64,000 nt of DNA from positions 62,001-126,000 of the forward strand of contig WHUZ01000041.1 in NCBI GenBank assembly GCA_015179045.1. Direction: 5' to 3'. Origin of the DNA: Kalaharituber pfeilii (Eukaryota; Ascomycota; Pezizomycetes; Pezizales; Pezizaceae). A model generated the notes under the pieces. It did no database searches. It saw only the letters and a list, made by a program, of their open reading frames with translations, and had not been told where the DNA came from. Both the position numbers and the translations under genes were made by a program. This document shows positions 32,001-43,938 of this stretch, piece by piece; the first letter of the stretch is position 1, and every line of letters begins with the position of its first letter.

Positions 32001-33493
32001 GCGGAGATTTATCAGGAGATGGAACAGTACGATAAGTCGCTAAAGCTTCTGCAGGATATTAGGGAAAAATGGAAGTCTTATGATGCAGGTCATCCTCTGA
32101 TACTCGATGTTCGGACCAATCTTGTAGCCGTTCACATCCTGCGAAGTAAATATAAAGACGCTTTGAAGGAATGCGAGAATCTTGTGAAGGACAAGGAGAG
32201 TATATTCGGTGAGAGTCACTACTCTGTATTGAATACCATCATTGAGCTAGGGAATGTCTATATCAGTCATGGTGACTTCAAAAAAGCAAGGCAATCATAT
32301 GAGCGGGCTGCGCTAGGGTACAGCAAGATTTTTAACAATCCTGATCATCCTTCACTTTTATGTGCCTTGATAGGAATGGCAACGGTACTGAAGGATCAAG
32401 GCCACTATAGGGAGTCCCTCGAACTTTATGAACGAATCCTCGAAGGACAGGCAAGGGCGAAACCAGGGACTCATACACATTTCGACGCCATGAACGATGT
32501 AGCTCTCATATTAAACCGATTGGGGCACTATGAAGCAGCACTCCAGTTATTTATCCACGCTGAGAATGGGGGTTTAGCTGCCCTTGGGACCAGTGACACA
32601 AGAGATTGCGTGACCTTGGCATCAGGGTACGGTATTGCAACCGTTCTCGAATGGCAGGGGCAATACGAGGAGGCATTGAGCAAATTCAATGAAATTCTGA
32701 AATACGAGTCAGTAGCCTATGGCGCTGGTACGTATATTCATAACCGCATGCAGCTCTTTCAGCCCAGAACGCTAACATGGCAGCAGATCACTTTTCAACA
32801 TTGATAACAGTCATGAATAAGGCATCAGTCTTGCACAAACAAGGCAAATACCATGAAGCGGATGACATTTACCAAAAAGCAATCGATGGCTTCACCAAGG
32901 CCCAAGGCCCCGAAGCACACCGCACACTGGAAGCAATTCTAGGCCAAGCATCTCTTCGCGAGAGCCAAGGGAAACTCAAGGAAGCCTTGGAGATGGTGAA
33001 CCGTGTCATAGACTGCCGCCAGAAGCATGCGGTGGAAGGTGGTCATGAACACCCTTCGAGATATTGGGAAATTTGCACTCGAGGGCGGATCCTGGGTAAG
33101 CTTGGTCGGCATCAAGAGGCTATAAAAGACCTGGATATTGGTATTGGTGTTTTAAATAGAAAATTGGACCCTGAACATCCGTGGATTTTGGAAGCCTACC
33201 ACTACCGAGCGAAGTTTAGTGCCAAAGGTGCCAATCGAAGAGAAACCGAAGAGGCACTCAGAGTCTTAGAAAGGGTGCTTGAGGCGAGGAAACGTAGGAT
33301 TGGAGAACATCATCCCGATACATCCCAAACCAAATGCGAAATCGCGAGGATTGAAATGCATCGACGTAGTAGGCGTGCATTTGCGAAGAAGCTTCTACAG
33401 GAAGCTGTAGATGAATTGAAGCAGTCCCTTGGCGCTGAACATCCAACTACACGCATGGCAATAGCTCAACACGACAAGGTCGAGAAGAAATGA
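29080..33493 (+). CDS. NLR-like receptor: HeLo-type / NB-ARC / TPR
   Basis: Exon 1 (29080-29833) encodes an N-terminal HeLo-like domain (MELAGVVLTVVPLAAKLTKL, LLLRLDIEKNKFCKW), the family used in fungal NLRs as a membrane-toxic cell-death effector. An intron or two follow (29834 to about 30020, exact acceptor unresolved). The NB-ARC then shows FYGRNTIMKQI, P-loop GFGGFGKTRIAQEYV, RWILVADNFDRP (Walker B) and HLIVTTRE. Three further introns fit exactly in frame: 30772-30852, 31183-31236 and 32728-32783. The C-terminal part (about 31600-33490) is a long TPR array (YQKAITLYRMVLLRADA, KKARQSYERAALGYSKIF, HKQGKYHEADDIYQKAIDGF). Total is about 1,340 residues. Such proteins act in non-self recognition and regulated cell death. 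No stop or frameshift is seen outside introns. Confidence 0.85.
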
Positions 33494-33499
33494 GAATGG

Positions 33500-34640
33500 G
33501 AAAAAAGGAACAGGCCATTGGGGCTTGAGCTTCACAGTTTCTGCGTTGTGGGCAGTTGTTGCCCTATTCCTTGGACGACACTACGGGTGGGCCGGCGGGC
33601 TGCGAGGAGGTGGGTGGGAATTAATACGGGTACCTCACGCAGTTGATTTCCTTTCCAAGTTCATGGTTTTGTTGTTCTCGTTCCCTGTTTTCTTATATTG
33701 GTAATAGTGATTGCATTAATGAGTGCGTTTGCCATTCATATGAAAACCTCACGACATATGTACTAACGTGTCGTGGGGCCAACTTAATGGCAACGCCGAA
33801 GTTGTTTTTTAAAACAAAAAATTCTGTACCCTCGATTCTTTTTTTTACGATAACGATAGGGCCCAGGGTTCAATTGCATGTAGCTGTGGATCTCTTTATA
33901 TCTTTTATTTAGTCGATGGGCTGCTATTATGTCGATCATGATTTATTTCTATTACTTTTATTATTTCTTTTGTAACGAATGTCGTCATAATAACCTTCCA
34001 GGGCGGTAAACGAGTAGCGATATATATAAATATCAATTCAATTCTGTTCCTAGTCGCACAATTCACACATACGTACGCTCTCTGAAGACACGGCTTAATC
34101 GTCCTACTTATCAACTGCTATACACTACGGTAGTAGTTCACTCCATTACCATTAGCAGTGATAAACACAAGATTTGAGGTTGTTATAGAGCAATCAAGAA
34201 TTCTGTATTGTAAACCTCACTCCGGGCTCGATGGAACTATGACCCTTTGGCAAGACTTTCTCGTGAATGATATATGCGCTGGGCCGCTCATATTCTTTTT
34301 AACTTAATTCTCAATTTCCAATTCAGCGATGGTGTCTTAAAGGATACGGCGCACTTACTAGCTATCAAGAAAAGCTTTGTTCAAGTACATGAACTATATA
34401 TTCTCCTTATTGAAATACTCCTCTTCAGCATAACCATCTCTGTAGCAGAATACATCTCCCTCAGCAACCCGCTCCCCTCTACCTCTCGCGACCACCGAAA
34501 ACGTCTTCAGCAAAATCTCTCGCAATAGCGACAAGTCCTCTTCAGCAAGAAACTCCTCACGGGCGGAGTCCGGAAATAAAAGTATAAATACTCAAAACCT
34601 CAAACAACAAACAAATGTTTTGAATGCTGGTAGTTATACT
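33500..34640. other. No gene seen
   Basis: AT-rich 3' flank of the receptor gene. Short frames only. Confidence 0.5.
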
Positions 34641-34713
34641 TGGAATAATTCATAATACTCGCCGGTTCGAAAGTATCGGGAAACTGAATACTGTATATGC
34701 AGTATATGGATTT

Positions 34714-34778
34714 CCTTGCCCTGCCACGGTGAACAGCTGCGAGCGAGATTATGAGATGTAATTTTTTTTATATACAAA
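34714..34778 (+). mobile_element. LINE-tail micro-insertion, family B, perfect TSD
   Basis: A perfect 10-bp duplication ATATGGATTT lies at 34704-34713 and 34779-34788. The core is CCTTGCCCTGCCACGGTGAA...GAGCGAGATTATGAGATG, four bases longer at its 5' end than most copies. The tail is unusual: a T-run then ATATACAAA instead of a plain A-run. It may have landed in the relic of a mariner-type MITE end at 34657. Confidence 0.75.
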
Positions 34779-34789
34779 ATATGGATTTA

Positions 34790-37700
34790 GAGACGGTGAG
34801 CATTCAACACTACAACATACACAACTAATCATTCCTGTTATCCGTCTCGGAATTGCGATGAATTCTAGCCCAAGTGTGTGATCACAATGTAAATGAACAA
34901 GGATAAATTTCTCCACGGTGAATCTACAGCTGCTTACATCCTATACTTCACCCTCACAGCCTGGAGAGAGCCGCGCCTCCGGATTTCGCACCATGCTTTG
35001 TACCCATAAGCCCTGCGTAAGCGAAACAAGCTGATTTTGAACTGGCACCCTATCATAGGAATATACAGGCAAGGCAGGAGGCGCTGCTGCAACCAGAGAT
35101 GGAGAAGCTTCTCTAGATTTGGATAGCAAGAATAGATTACCTATGCAACCTAATACAATAGATACCCGCCTTAGAGAGGACCGTCACAGATTGCTTGGTA
35201 GATGGCAGGCATGATACGGATACGAATAATGGGAATTACAGCGAGGCAGCACAGGAGACGAGTGGAAGGCCTCGGAGGCTCTTGGTGAGGCTCTGTGTCG
35301 TATTCTCGGGATAAATTTTATGCTCAGTGTGCCACTAGTGCAGCATTCAAAGAAAATACAGCCACTCATGCAGTGGTCTGCAGTGCGTCTTGAGGTGGGG
35401 TAAAGTGCTGCAGAGATGGCTTGGTGGTATAATCCCAGAGTTTCATCTTAGGTATGATGTGTTGCAAACACACCTGCTTGTGCATTTGCTCTAATTAATT
35501 AGAGTATGAACCCGCCATGGGGTTACAGACGAATGCCTACTTTTGCATTTGTTCTGGATGTTGTCGGGTCAGGAGCTAGGTCGCACATGTGTAGTACAGA
35601 GGCTTATTTGATTTGAGAGATTCTACGTGCATGAAGTGATAATACACCTTGCAGGGAACAAAAATACAAGGTGCAAGAGGATCCAGCAAAGTAATTGATA
35701 GTGGTAGCTTGTCCGACAGAGCAAAATCGGAGTCTATTGAGTTGTCTCTCGATCCTGTGCAGCAGTACTGTGAATACTTCAAAATCACTTGAGCTTAGCA
35801 ACTGGAGTTAACCATACTTTGAACAAAAAGCTCCGATGACGATGTCTTCTGATGCCTCAGCAGGTGTCATAACTATCTGAACTCTTATACTGATTGCCTA
35901 ATTGATTCTATCTCTCGCACCAATTATCTAACCAACTCTTTTATCATTAGTGCAACTCCGTAATTCAATCTTAGAGGTGGAAATATGTGAATACTAACCA
36001 ATTGGGACCCTCACATATTTTATTCATGCAATAAAGGTAATTTCCGGTTTCAGCCATAGTCCAAATTTGGGTCACGCTAGCTGATCCATTTGAGAGGTTC
36101 GTCTGTATGTGTATGGGCATTGCTGCCTAACTTCCTCTGAAAGTGGGTCATTATTTTGGCCATCTAAATGGAACGATGCCCACATGCATTTGCCTCTGCC
36201 TAAGAATAGATGCAGAGCCTCATGGGCCTTGTTATACCCCACCAGAATGCGATCTGTACCAATCACATATTCTGCACCATCCCTGCCATACGAATAGGAA
36301 TACCTGTCAACCCACGTACATGCATCGCAATCTAGAACAACTCACCGCAAGGCAAATATCTACTGGCTGCATAGGTTCTCCACTCTTGCCAGCTGCTCCT
36401 CTGATCTACAGCTCTTCCTTGTCTACTGACACTTCCATCTCTCCTTGCACTAGTGCCTCCTTCCTTGCCGGTGCATTCCTAGGGATACCAGTTCAACAAG
36501 CATCTTTATTCGCTAAAACGGGGCGCCACGGGTGCAAGGCATTGTGAATAGAGCGGGGAGGGGAGGTGGAGGAGGCTCATCTCCAGGTGTTTACTGTGAG
36601 GGTGGAGCATGCATGCAATTTCGCAGAGTCCTATGCGCTGGCGCACTGGGTTTGGCTCTTTTGCATTGCAATCGCACACTTGCAATTGGGCCAGAATTCA
36701 TCGCAATTGCGGATCGGAATGAGTGTGTAAAAAAAACGCACACCTTTTTACGTGGAACGAATGAAACTTAAACTGACATTTTTGTGCGACTTATTGCGCG
36801 CTGCCATGCAAGTAACAGTAACCATGCGGCTGAAAAGTCTCGAATACCCTTACTATGTGTGGACGGCTTGCACACTTATCTATTTCTGTAACCTGGTTAA
36901 TCGAGGTTGAGGCTGATTTCCCCACTTTCCCCGCACTTTTGTTGTGATCCGCCTAGTTAGGCTATCATAACCTAGGGTCCTCAGCCTAGCTAACCTGCAT
37001 AATCACAGTAACTAAGCTTGATTTTATGAGCGCAAAAAAATCGTACGAAATGATAGTTACGCAGTTGGATAACATGTCGTTTAGATATCATAGCGCATTC
37101 AAAACAGGCTTTAGCGCTATTCTCCCACAGCGATATCTCAATACCCACAGTAGCCAGAACCTTGTAAGTAGCGTAAATCGAGGGAGGAATATCTAACGAT
37201 ATCAATGTCGTTGGTGCAGCAGATGTGAGTGTGCGGAAAATTGGACTTAGCCAGATCGTTAAAGTGAATTTCAAATACATGTGTTATCAACAGCATCCTT
37301 CAGCCTCGACAAATATGATCTGCACTTGCTTCTATATAGGATGTTGCGGACGCTGGGGGGAGCCTACCAGTGGTGGGATCTTGTATGATGAGATAGTTAT
37401 TTACTTTGAGGTATTTTTTATGAAGCGAATTCATAGTCAAAATGCTGAAAGCATCTCAATCATGCACAATAGTGTTTCATTGTGGAGGGTGTGCTGCGTA
37501 TGCTGAAGCTACTGGCAATTCTGCCAAACCAACAGATCAGCAGCAATTGTAACTCCGCGAACTGCGCACTTCCTCCCACTTCCGGGCTTCAACCTCCGCC
37601 ACGAGCTCCCACCAGCTCCCCCGAGCCAGATCAGTACTCTCATTCCCTCAATAGCGCAACGTCCTTTCACCCATAATTCTGCCAGCTCGAAGCGCCGTGA

Positions 37701-38400
37701 TTCATCCCCCACTTCTCAATTCCCGACCGGCTGCGGCCCCAGCACTTCCTGTCCTTGCTTCGGGGTACTTAACTGCTATGTATACAATCAAAAATGCAAT
37801 CTGGTGCATGCGAGCCTTGAGGAATGACGTCGCCTTACTCCCTGAGGCTCTGTTTTGTTCGTTCTTCGTTCGTGAGTATGGGTAACAGTATAGGTGTACC
37901 AACCTCTTGCTATTTCTCTCCCTGACATTGGTTATGATTTCGCGCAGTTGGAATGCGTAATAGGGGAATAGGTTACGAAAGTCGGAATACCCAATAGGCC
38001 TCCTGCTTAACATGTCTGCCTGAAGAATAGTCTACCCTCACCTGGTCAAATCTCCGGCCACCTTAGTGACTCCAAATAGCACATATTACGATATCGGTGT
38101 GGGTCATACGGATCGGAATACATCACCAAGATGAAGGATGAAAGAGAAACAAGAAAGACCGTAGTTGGGTGCTGATACCAACCTAGAGGAAGGAAGAATA
38201 GTCATGCATGCCCTCCGAACTACAAGAATGAATAAAACGTACGGGTTCAATTGATATGAAGCAACCATACATAGGATAATTGAACGGACTAGCAGCTAAA
38301 TGAGTTGAATATGTCAACGTCAGCGAATTTCGAAACTCTGCCACAAAAAAACAAGATCCTTCTCAGCAATTGGCTGCGATACTCAATCCTCTCCATCATA
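34790..38400. other. Gene-poor spacer
   Basis: Many short frames in all phases. None shows a family motif, a convincing start or a compatible intron chain. A 75-codon frame on the minus strand at 34926-35150 (ending NPEARLSPGCEGEV) lacks an ATG. Nothing is annotated with confidence. Confidence 0.45.
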
Positions 38401-38403
38401 ACC

Positions 38404-38404
<1 letters not shown>

Positions 38405-38444
<40 letters not shown>
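38405..38444 (+). repeat. Poly(A) run of about 40
   Basis: An uninterrupted A-run preceded by CATAACCGC and followed by TCTAAATAAATAC. No stem-loop core precedes it and no target duplication is evident, so its origin is unclear. Confidence 0.7.
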
Positions 38445-38447
<3 letters not shown>

Positions 38448-38823
38448 AAATAAATACATACTACGACCACAATATGACCTCGGCAAAACAGGGTACCGAG
38501 CAGGTAATCCCACATGAGCTGTTTGAGACACAATCCAGTCAGCCAGTACTAGCTGAGCCTCGTACTGAACATCATCTAACCATGTTCAAGAAAAAATCAA
38601 CTGCAAGCTCATCAACACTGGAGATATAAATGATATAAATGAAAATGATAAACATTTTCTTACCATGACTTTACTTCTATTTCAAGGCCAAAAAGAAAGG
38701 AAATCAATCATGTGAAGCTTTTGACAAGAGCAAATTGCATAATTGACCGTCATTTTTATCCTTTTTCTTGTTGCTTGTTCTTTTTACTTTTTAATACCAT
38801 AACTCGCATCCCCCCATGGCTAT

Positions 38824-38851
38824 TTTTTTTTTTTTTTTTTTTTATTTCATT
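38824..38851 (-). mobile_element. Poly(A)-only micro-insertion, 28 bp, perfect TSD
   Basis: A 13-bp perfect duplication CCCCCATGGCTAT lies at 38811-38823 and 38852-38864. Between the copies there is only AATGAAAT followed by about 20 A (minus-strand sense). AATGAAAT is the last eight bases of the family A tail, as in the copy at 5878. It appears to be a target-primed insertion that stopped almost at once. Confidence 0.8.
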
Positions 38852-38869
38852 CCCCCATGGCTATGGCGA

Positions 38870-39970
38870 TAGCGGAAGCTCACTTACATAGGAATCAGGC
38901 TTGCCTCTCAGCTTGCCACAGCCAACCACCCCCCCGCCAACCACAGCTACTGCTTCTCGCCTATTCCCCCACTTTCGCACTTCCAAAGAAACGCCTCTAG
39001 CAGTACGTCCCGCTTCTCACCTCTCGGAGTATTCTGTGCCCCCCGCCCATTCTTGTGCAAACTTCAAACTTTTCCAGCATATGGCAAGAATTCTCTCCTC
39101 CTCTCCCATTTTCTATATTCTGGGTTATCCGCCATTCCAATGCTATTACTTCAACTCACCCAGGAGCGCGCACCAGGATCCCCAGCTTCGGTAGATCGGC
39201 CCTTAAGGTCCACTGATTCTACGGAGTTCTGCGCCTTTTCCCTCGCGTTCACTGGAAGGTAGAGGTCCCATCCCAACTGGCTCCTAATAGAGTCAGGCTA
39301 AGTAACGTCGGCACGTGACCGATAGCTAAAAAAACTTGAAATAAAATAACAAGTCTTTCCAAGTGCATATATAATAACCTCCACGATTCCTTTGTGTGCT
39401 CCTATGTCATCGGTTTCTCTACCATTCCTGCGAATTTATCCTCCTTTCTTTCATCTCCGGGGTGACTTCACGGTTCTCTTCTGATACCTTGAGACATACA
39501 CTCCAATTGCCATCTGTTTTTCCATTCTCCTGGATCTCCTTCTCTAGGCATTCTCTCTACAGCTGCCTCTACTCCTGCTACTTCTGCTACTTCCATGCCT
39601 CCTATTGTGAGGAGGATGACTAAGGCATATCGGGTGTGATATACCGGTACGGCATGTACGAGTGTAAGTAGCGTGGCAGTTACCGGATTGGGTACACGGG
39701 CAGTGGATGGGAGCTGCGAGGTATCTGGAGGGGGGTCCTGCAACATTCGAGACTGCACATCGAAGAGAACTGCACATCGAAGAGAACTAATAATCATCTA
39801 CTGACTCCCTTTTCGCAATCCACCAAATTCTCATGTCCATTCCCAATTTGATTTCATTTCAGCTACCTCGCCATCTCCACGCTTATTACGTTATCGCTAC
39901 GCCATCATCTATCAAAAAACAACCTTTGAGACCACCCATCCATGCATATTGGCCCCTCCGGTTCTCCGGT
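38870..39970. other. No gene supported
   Basis: C/T-rich plus strand with short frames in several phases and no motif recognised. Confidence 0.45.
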
Positions 39971-39975
39971 TGCCT

Positions 39976-40784
39976 TTTTTAAAAGAAAAAATCGCATGAC
40001 CCCACTTGCAGCTATTCTTCATAGCAGGGCCCCCTGAACCGAAGTCCTTAATGCTTGGAAACAGGCAAAGCAAATCAAATTCCCGCTACATACATGAATC
40101 TTCCTGTTCTTACTCTTCTCTCCTCCCTTCTTTCTCCTTCCTCCTTTGAACGCTTTTAGAGTGGCGAACAACCTGTCCATTATGTCCATGTCCATTATTT
40201 TTCTGCTTTCTATCCACTTCTAGGTGTCCGTGTCCTCCCACTTTCCCATCCTTCCGGGTAGGTTACCTGTCCCGACTTGAAAGCCATATGCTCCACTGTA
40301 TGTCTTCCGGCATTAACATTCCTTCCTTTCCGTTTCCCTATCCTTTTCCACCATTCCCTTGTCATCCCTTTTGCCTGTCCTTAATTGCATGGAGATTGAA
40401 GCTCCCCTCCTGTTCCAACCCACCATCTTTTCTCTGCCACACCCTATTTCCTTTTTTTCTCTGAAGCTCCCCTCCTGTCCTACCCATCATCTTTTCTCCG
40501 CCACACCCTATTTCCTTTTTTCCTCTGCTGCTCTGTACTGCTTGCACCTCTGACGCAGTCCTTCTTCCGTGTCTGTCATCCTCCAGCGCCCTCATGTTGG
40601 CTATTTCCTCCACCACCTTTCTTAGGTCTTTCGTCGTTAGAATTTCATCCTGCTTTTGGCACCGCCGCAATAGCACTTGTGTGTCTGAGGCCATCGCCAT
40701 TAAAACCATCATTGGTGCTTTACCCGATTCTGATACCATCCCTCGTACTTCTCCATCCCAAGCCGTCGCTCCTATCCCCACCAA
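39976..40784 (-). pseudogene. LINE relic: RNase H part to family B tail
   Basis: The minus strand reads VGIGATAWDGEVRGMVSESG, then TTKDLRKVVEEIANMRALED (RNase H region). After frame changes it reads RHTVEHMAFKSGQVTYPEGW, matching the post-knuckle segment of the other LINE fragments. The 3' end shows CCCTGCTATGAAGAATAGC...GGGGTCATGCGATT with a broken A-rich tail at 39976-39998. The catalytic TDGS and DSK residues are not in frame. The relic may extend beyond 40784, but I cannot trace it. Confidence 0.6.
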
Positions 40785-40789
40785 TTCGC

Positions 40790-42080
40790 CTCCCCCTCCG
40801 TCCCACTTCCGATACCCCCTCTACAATCCCGTTTTTATTCCCCCTTCCATTTGCATACACTTTCTATGTCCCCTTCGTTGAATAATCGAGAGAGTATTCC
40901 CTCTCTTTTTTTCTCCGCTAGTTCTCCCATCTCCTGCTACCTCCTCAATTTCAATCTTTGGGCATCCCCCCCAATCATATGTCCTCTAGGTCTACTTGCA
41001 TGATTGTAACCTCCCAGGCCTTGCATGGTTCCAACACCGATTCAAATTTTCCTTACTCTCCTCCCTTTATCCTACTGCCCTGTCTCTCCAATCTCTTCCT
41101 CTTTCTTCTTCCTCTCCTCCTCAAAAGTCTTTCCCGCATGAAACTTTTCTATCATCCGTAAAATTTTCAGAATTACACCTCTGTTCTCACCATCCCAATT
41201 CCGCCACTACACTCCTCACAAATTTAAATCTTCTCATGAGTCTTCCGTTGGATGTCCCCGGCTTCCTTGTACTATCCCATAGACACATGTCGCCTTATTC
41301 TAGGAGACAGGTTCAGACATGTTTGCCCACATCAGGTCAAATACAGATGCCTGCGTAAATGTTTTTAAATAATCTCAACTTCGCCTCCCAGGTGGTTTTG
41401 GAGACCTCGGTAATGGCCTAATTAAAACCCTAAGAATTTCTAAAGATGTTCCCACCGTGCTCAAATCCGCGATCCGGCAATCCCACCATCGCACACGTTA
41501 CTCCCTTTCCTCCTCCAGGACTCCTCCCTTTGCACGATGGTGTTACTCTACGACAATATGCCGCTCAACAACTCCACGATATTCTGTTGAACCTCCCTGC
41601 CATTTTTTGCTAGTGGCTGATGATACTGCGATTGATCCAACTATCACCAGGCTATCAAAACATCTATTCACAAATCCCGCTCTCTGTCCCATGGCTTGCG
41701 ATACAATTTTCCTTACGACATCCTATAATTCCTATAGTTCCGGTGAAAGGATTACTCTTTGGCACTATTCCGCAGGGTGTCTCAGGGTCTCCATTGTGTC
41801 CCAATTTCCGTAGTGCTAAGTCGTTGAACTGATATCGAGCTTCCCAGCTGTGCGAATACAAGTGAGCGTATGTATGTATGTGTGTATGAAAATATCCATA
41901 TGCTAAAATCGGAGAACTTCAGATCACAATCACGATGCGAGCAAGATTAAGTCGTATTTTCGTTCTTCAGCCACAGCTCTCAGTCGACAGATCAATGCAA
42001 GATGAGGAAGCGAGCTATTGGTGTCTAAATGCTCAGCATACGGTAATGGTATTACTATAAGACAGCCCTGATGCCACAGT
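40790..42080. other. Possible further LINE decay, no gene supported
   Basis: C/T-rich plus strand. Short open frames on both strands. A stretch around 41740-41800 resembles a reverse-transcriptase PQGSPLSP motif on the plus strand but is on the wrong strand for the adjoining relic. Confidence 0.3.
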
Positions 42081-42654
42081 GTCAGGGCTACCCGGGAAGG
42101 GGATATCCACTCATACTGACCTGTAAAGCTACTAGTGACAATTCGGCCTGTTCAACCCATGACTACAGTCTGGAAATGAAACATGGGTCGGGCGCGGACG
42201 TGTGTTGCAAGGCTCTGAAATTGTGGGTAGGCGGGCGTGCCTCAGTTACTATAACCACGCTGACGCGGGCTCAGACACGCCACAGGTCACTTAGGTCATA
42301 TGGCTACATAGGATATGGCTCGGTACATATACCTGGTCCGGGTAAGTCTGGGAGTGCGGGAGATGCTTAAAATGATAGGTCTGGCGGCGACTGCTATAAG
42401 AAGGGTGTCCTTTGTGTATAGCGTCTCATCATTCGTCTTCCATCTTTCCTATTCCTCATTCCATTCATGTTCATTCGCCTTTAGCTGTTATTCCTTTTAA
42501 TGCTTGTCAGTCCTTCTGTCAATACAAGAGTGTCTTACCATTTAATGTCCACGTTTACCCTTATTCATTCTTTACATCTCCTTGTACGCTTGTGACAACT
42601 CAATCTGACGCCTTGAACTATCTTACAACGTTACCTGTTGTCTTCCAACACTAG

Positions 42655-43165
42655 AACGCCCAGCGACCATCCAGCAGAGGGCCCTGTGCGCAGAGTGGTG
42701 GAATTAGCTGCAACCCACCACATGCCCATAACCGCATGGTCATAGGACAGTGTAAGCCACCGGACAGACCTTTAGGCGCAAAGCTACCGAATGGACCTCC
42801 AGGAGCAGAGATACTGAACGTGTCAGGGTGATCGAACATAGTATCCATGGTAATGATGCCATGATGATGATGAGAGATGACGCATGGTAATGATGCCCTG
42901 AATGACAACATGATGATGAGTGATGCACTGGTTATTTAGCACTTGATGTCATATAGAATAATGCAATGAACGACGCACTGGAGTGAAGGCCTATATATAG
43001 AGGCCTAAACGGCCCTATACAAAGGTCAAGGTCCAAGCGTTGTCCTAAGTTACACCTACATTTCGCTGCCATCGCGGATACCGTAACAGAACGGACCTCC
43101 AGGAGCAGAGCCACCGGATGGACCTCTAGATGAGGCGAGGCAATGGCTGAGAAACATCCATAGAT
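42655..43165 (+). pseudogene. GPPGAE-repeat coding relic split by solo LTR 3
   Basis: One frame reads PPDRPLGAKLPNGPPGAEIL up to the LTR insertion site. Removing LTR 3 and one target copy continues it in the same frame as NGPPGAEPPDGPLDEARQWL, to a stop near 43148. The about 33-bp unit is repeated three times around the junction. It could be part of a retroelement gag or a repeat-rich host protein. The function is unknown. Confidence 0.45.
42821..43088 (-). mobile_element. Solo LTR 3 (reverse orientation)
   Basis: Same termini as LTR 1 and 2 (minus strand TGTTACGG...CCTGACA), 268 bp. A perfect 5-bp duplication GAACG lies at 42816-42820 and 43089-43093. It contains the TATATA box and more ATGATG units than the other two copies. 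It interrupts the GPPGAE coding relic. Confidence 0.9.
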
Positions 43166-43194
43166 AGAACATCATGATATAATAGCATAGATAA

Positions 43195-43335
43195 ACAATA
43201 TATGGAAGGCACGCAGGATTGACTATAAGAAGGGCCAGCAACAGCTGCCCTGTCGAAATGTTAAGCACTAAGCGTTGTCCTAAGTTACACCCTCATATTT
43301 ACCACATTATCGTAGAAATCGTAATACATAGGGCA
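43195..43335 (-). mobile_element. Diverged LTR-like remnant
   Basis: ACTAAGCGTTGTCCTAAGTT ACACC is shared with the three solo LTRs and is followed, as in them, by a sequence ending near 'CGTAATACA' instead of CCGTAACA. The other half does not align well, so this is an older or related LTR. Confidence 0.35.
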
Positions 43336-43525
43336 TTCGAGATACCATAGGACGCTGGTAATGCTCCAGGATATCCAGGACGTTCAGCACAGCATAGGAT
43401 GCCCGAAAGGCCCTGGAGCGCCCAGAATACTTGAGGATATCCAGGTTTCATCTACGATGCCTTTAAACGCCCAAGATGGCTGGGATAGAGTGGTAGAACT
43501 AGTAGCGTCCAGACGCGAAAACCTT

Positions 43526-43817
43526 TTTAATTTTTTTTTTTTATATCATTACTCGCGTGCCGCCCTGTGGGCTATGGCGAGGGCTAGTTACATCAAAGCA
43601 AACATGGCGAAAATAACGAACATAATGATACGACAAATGGTAGAATAACGAACATAACGATGCGACGAGTGTCAAATGGAAAGGGAAATAGAAATAAGAA
43701 GTGGGTCTAATGTCTAACGTCTGTCCTCCTCGCCCAGTCCAGGATTTCCAACACTCCCCCGGGGGGTCCCCCTTTGCCTTCGTTCCTTAAGGGTCTGCAT
43801 AGTCCGTCCTCGCCCCT
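43526..43817 (-). mobile_element. 5'-truncated LINE copy, 292 bp, family A tail
   Basis: A perfect 13-bp duplication ACGCGAAAACCTT lies at 43513-43525 and 43818-43830. The minus strand starts with the last codons of an ORF2-like frame (words GGVLEILDWARR and a stop near 43707) and a 3' region. It finishes in CTCGCCATAGCCC...GGCGGCACGCGAGTAATGAT plus A's. It is intermediate in length between the full LINE and the micro-insertions. Confidence 0.85.
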
Positions 43818-43938
43818 ACGCGAAAACCTTGCTGATGTCTTTCGAGCGGAGGTTCTGATCTTTACATAGCTCAAAGCTACATGAGAATAGAGAATGCAGA
43901 AATAGCGTGGCTTAAGACTATAAACTAAGAATCCAAAA

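Noticed and set aside
41620..41832. Reverse-transcriptase-like 'GTIPQG...GSPLCPNF' on the plus strand
   Set aside because: It is on the strand opposite to the adjacent LINE relic, lacks flanking RT motifs and is interrupted by stops. Probably chance.
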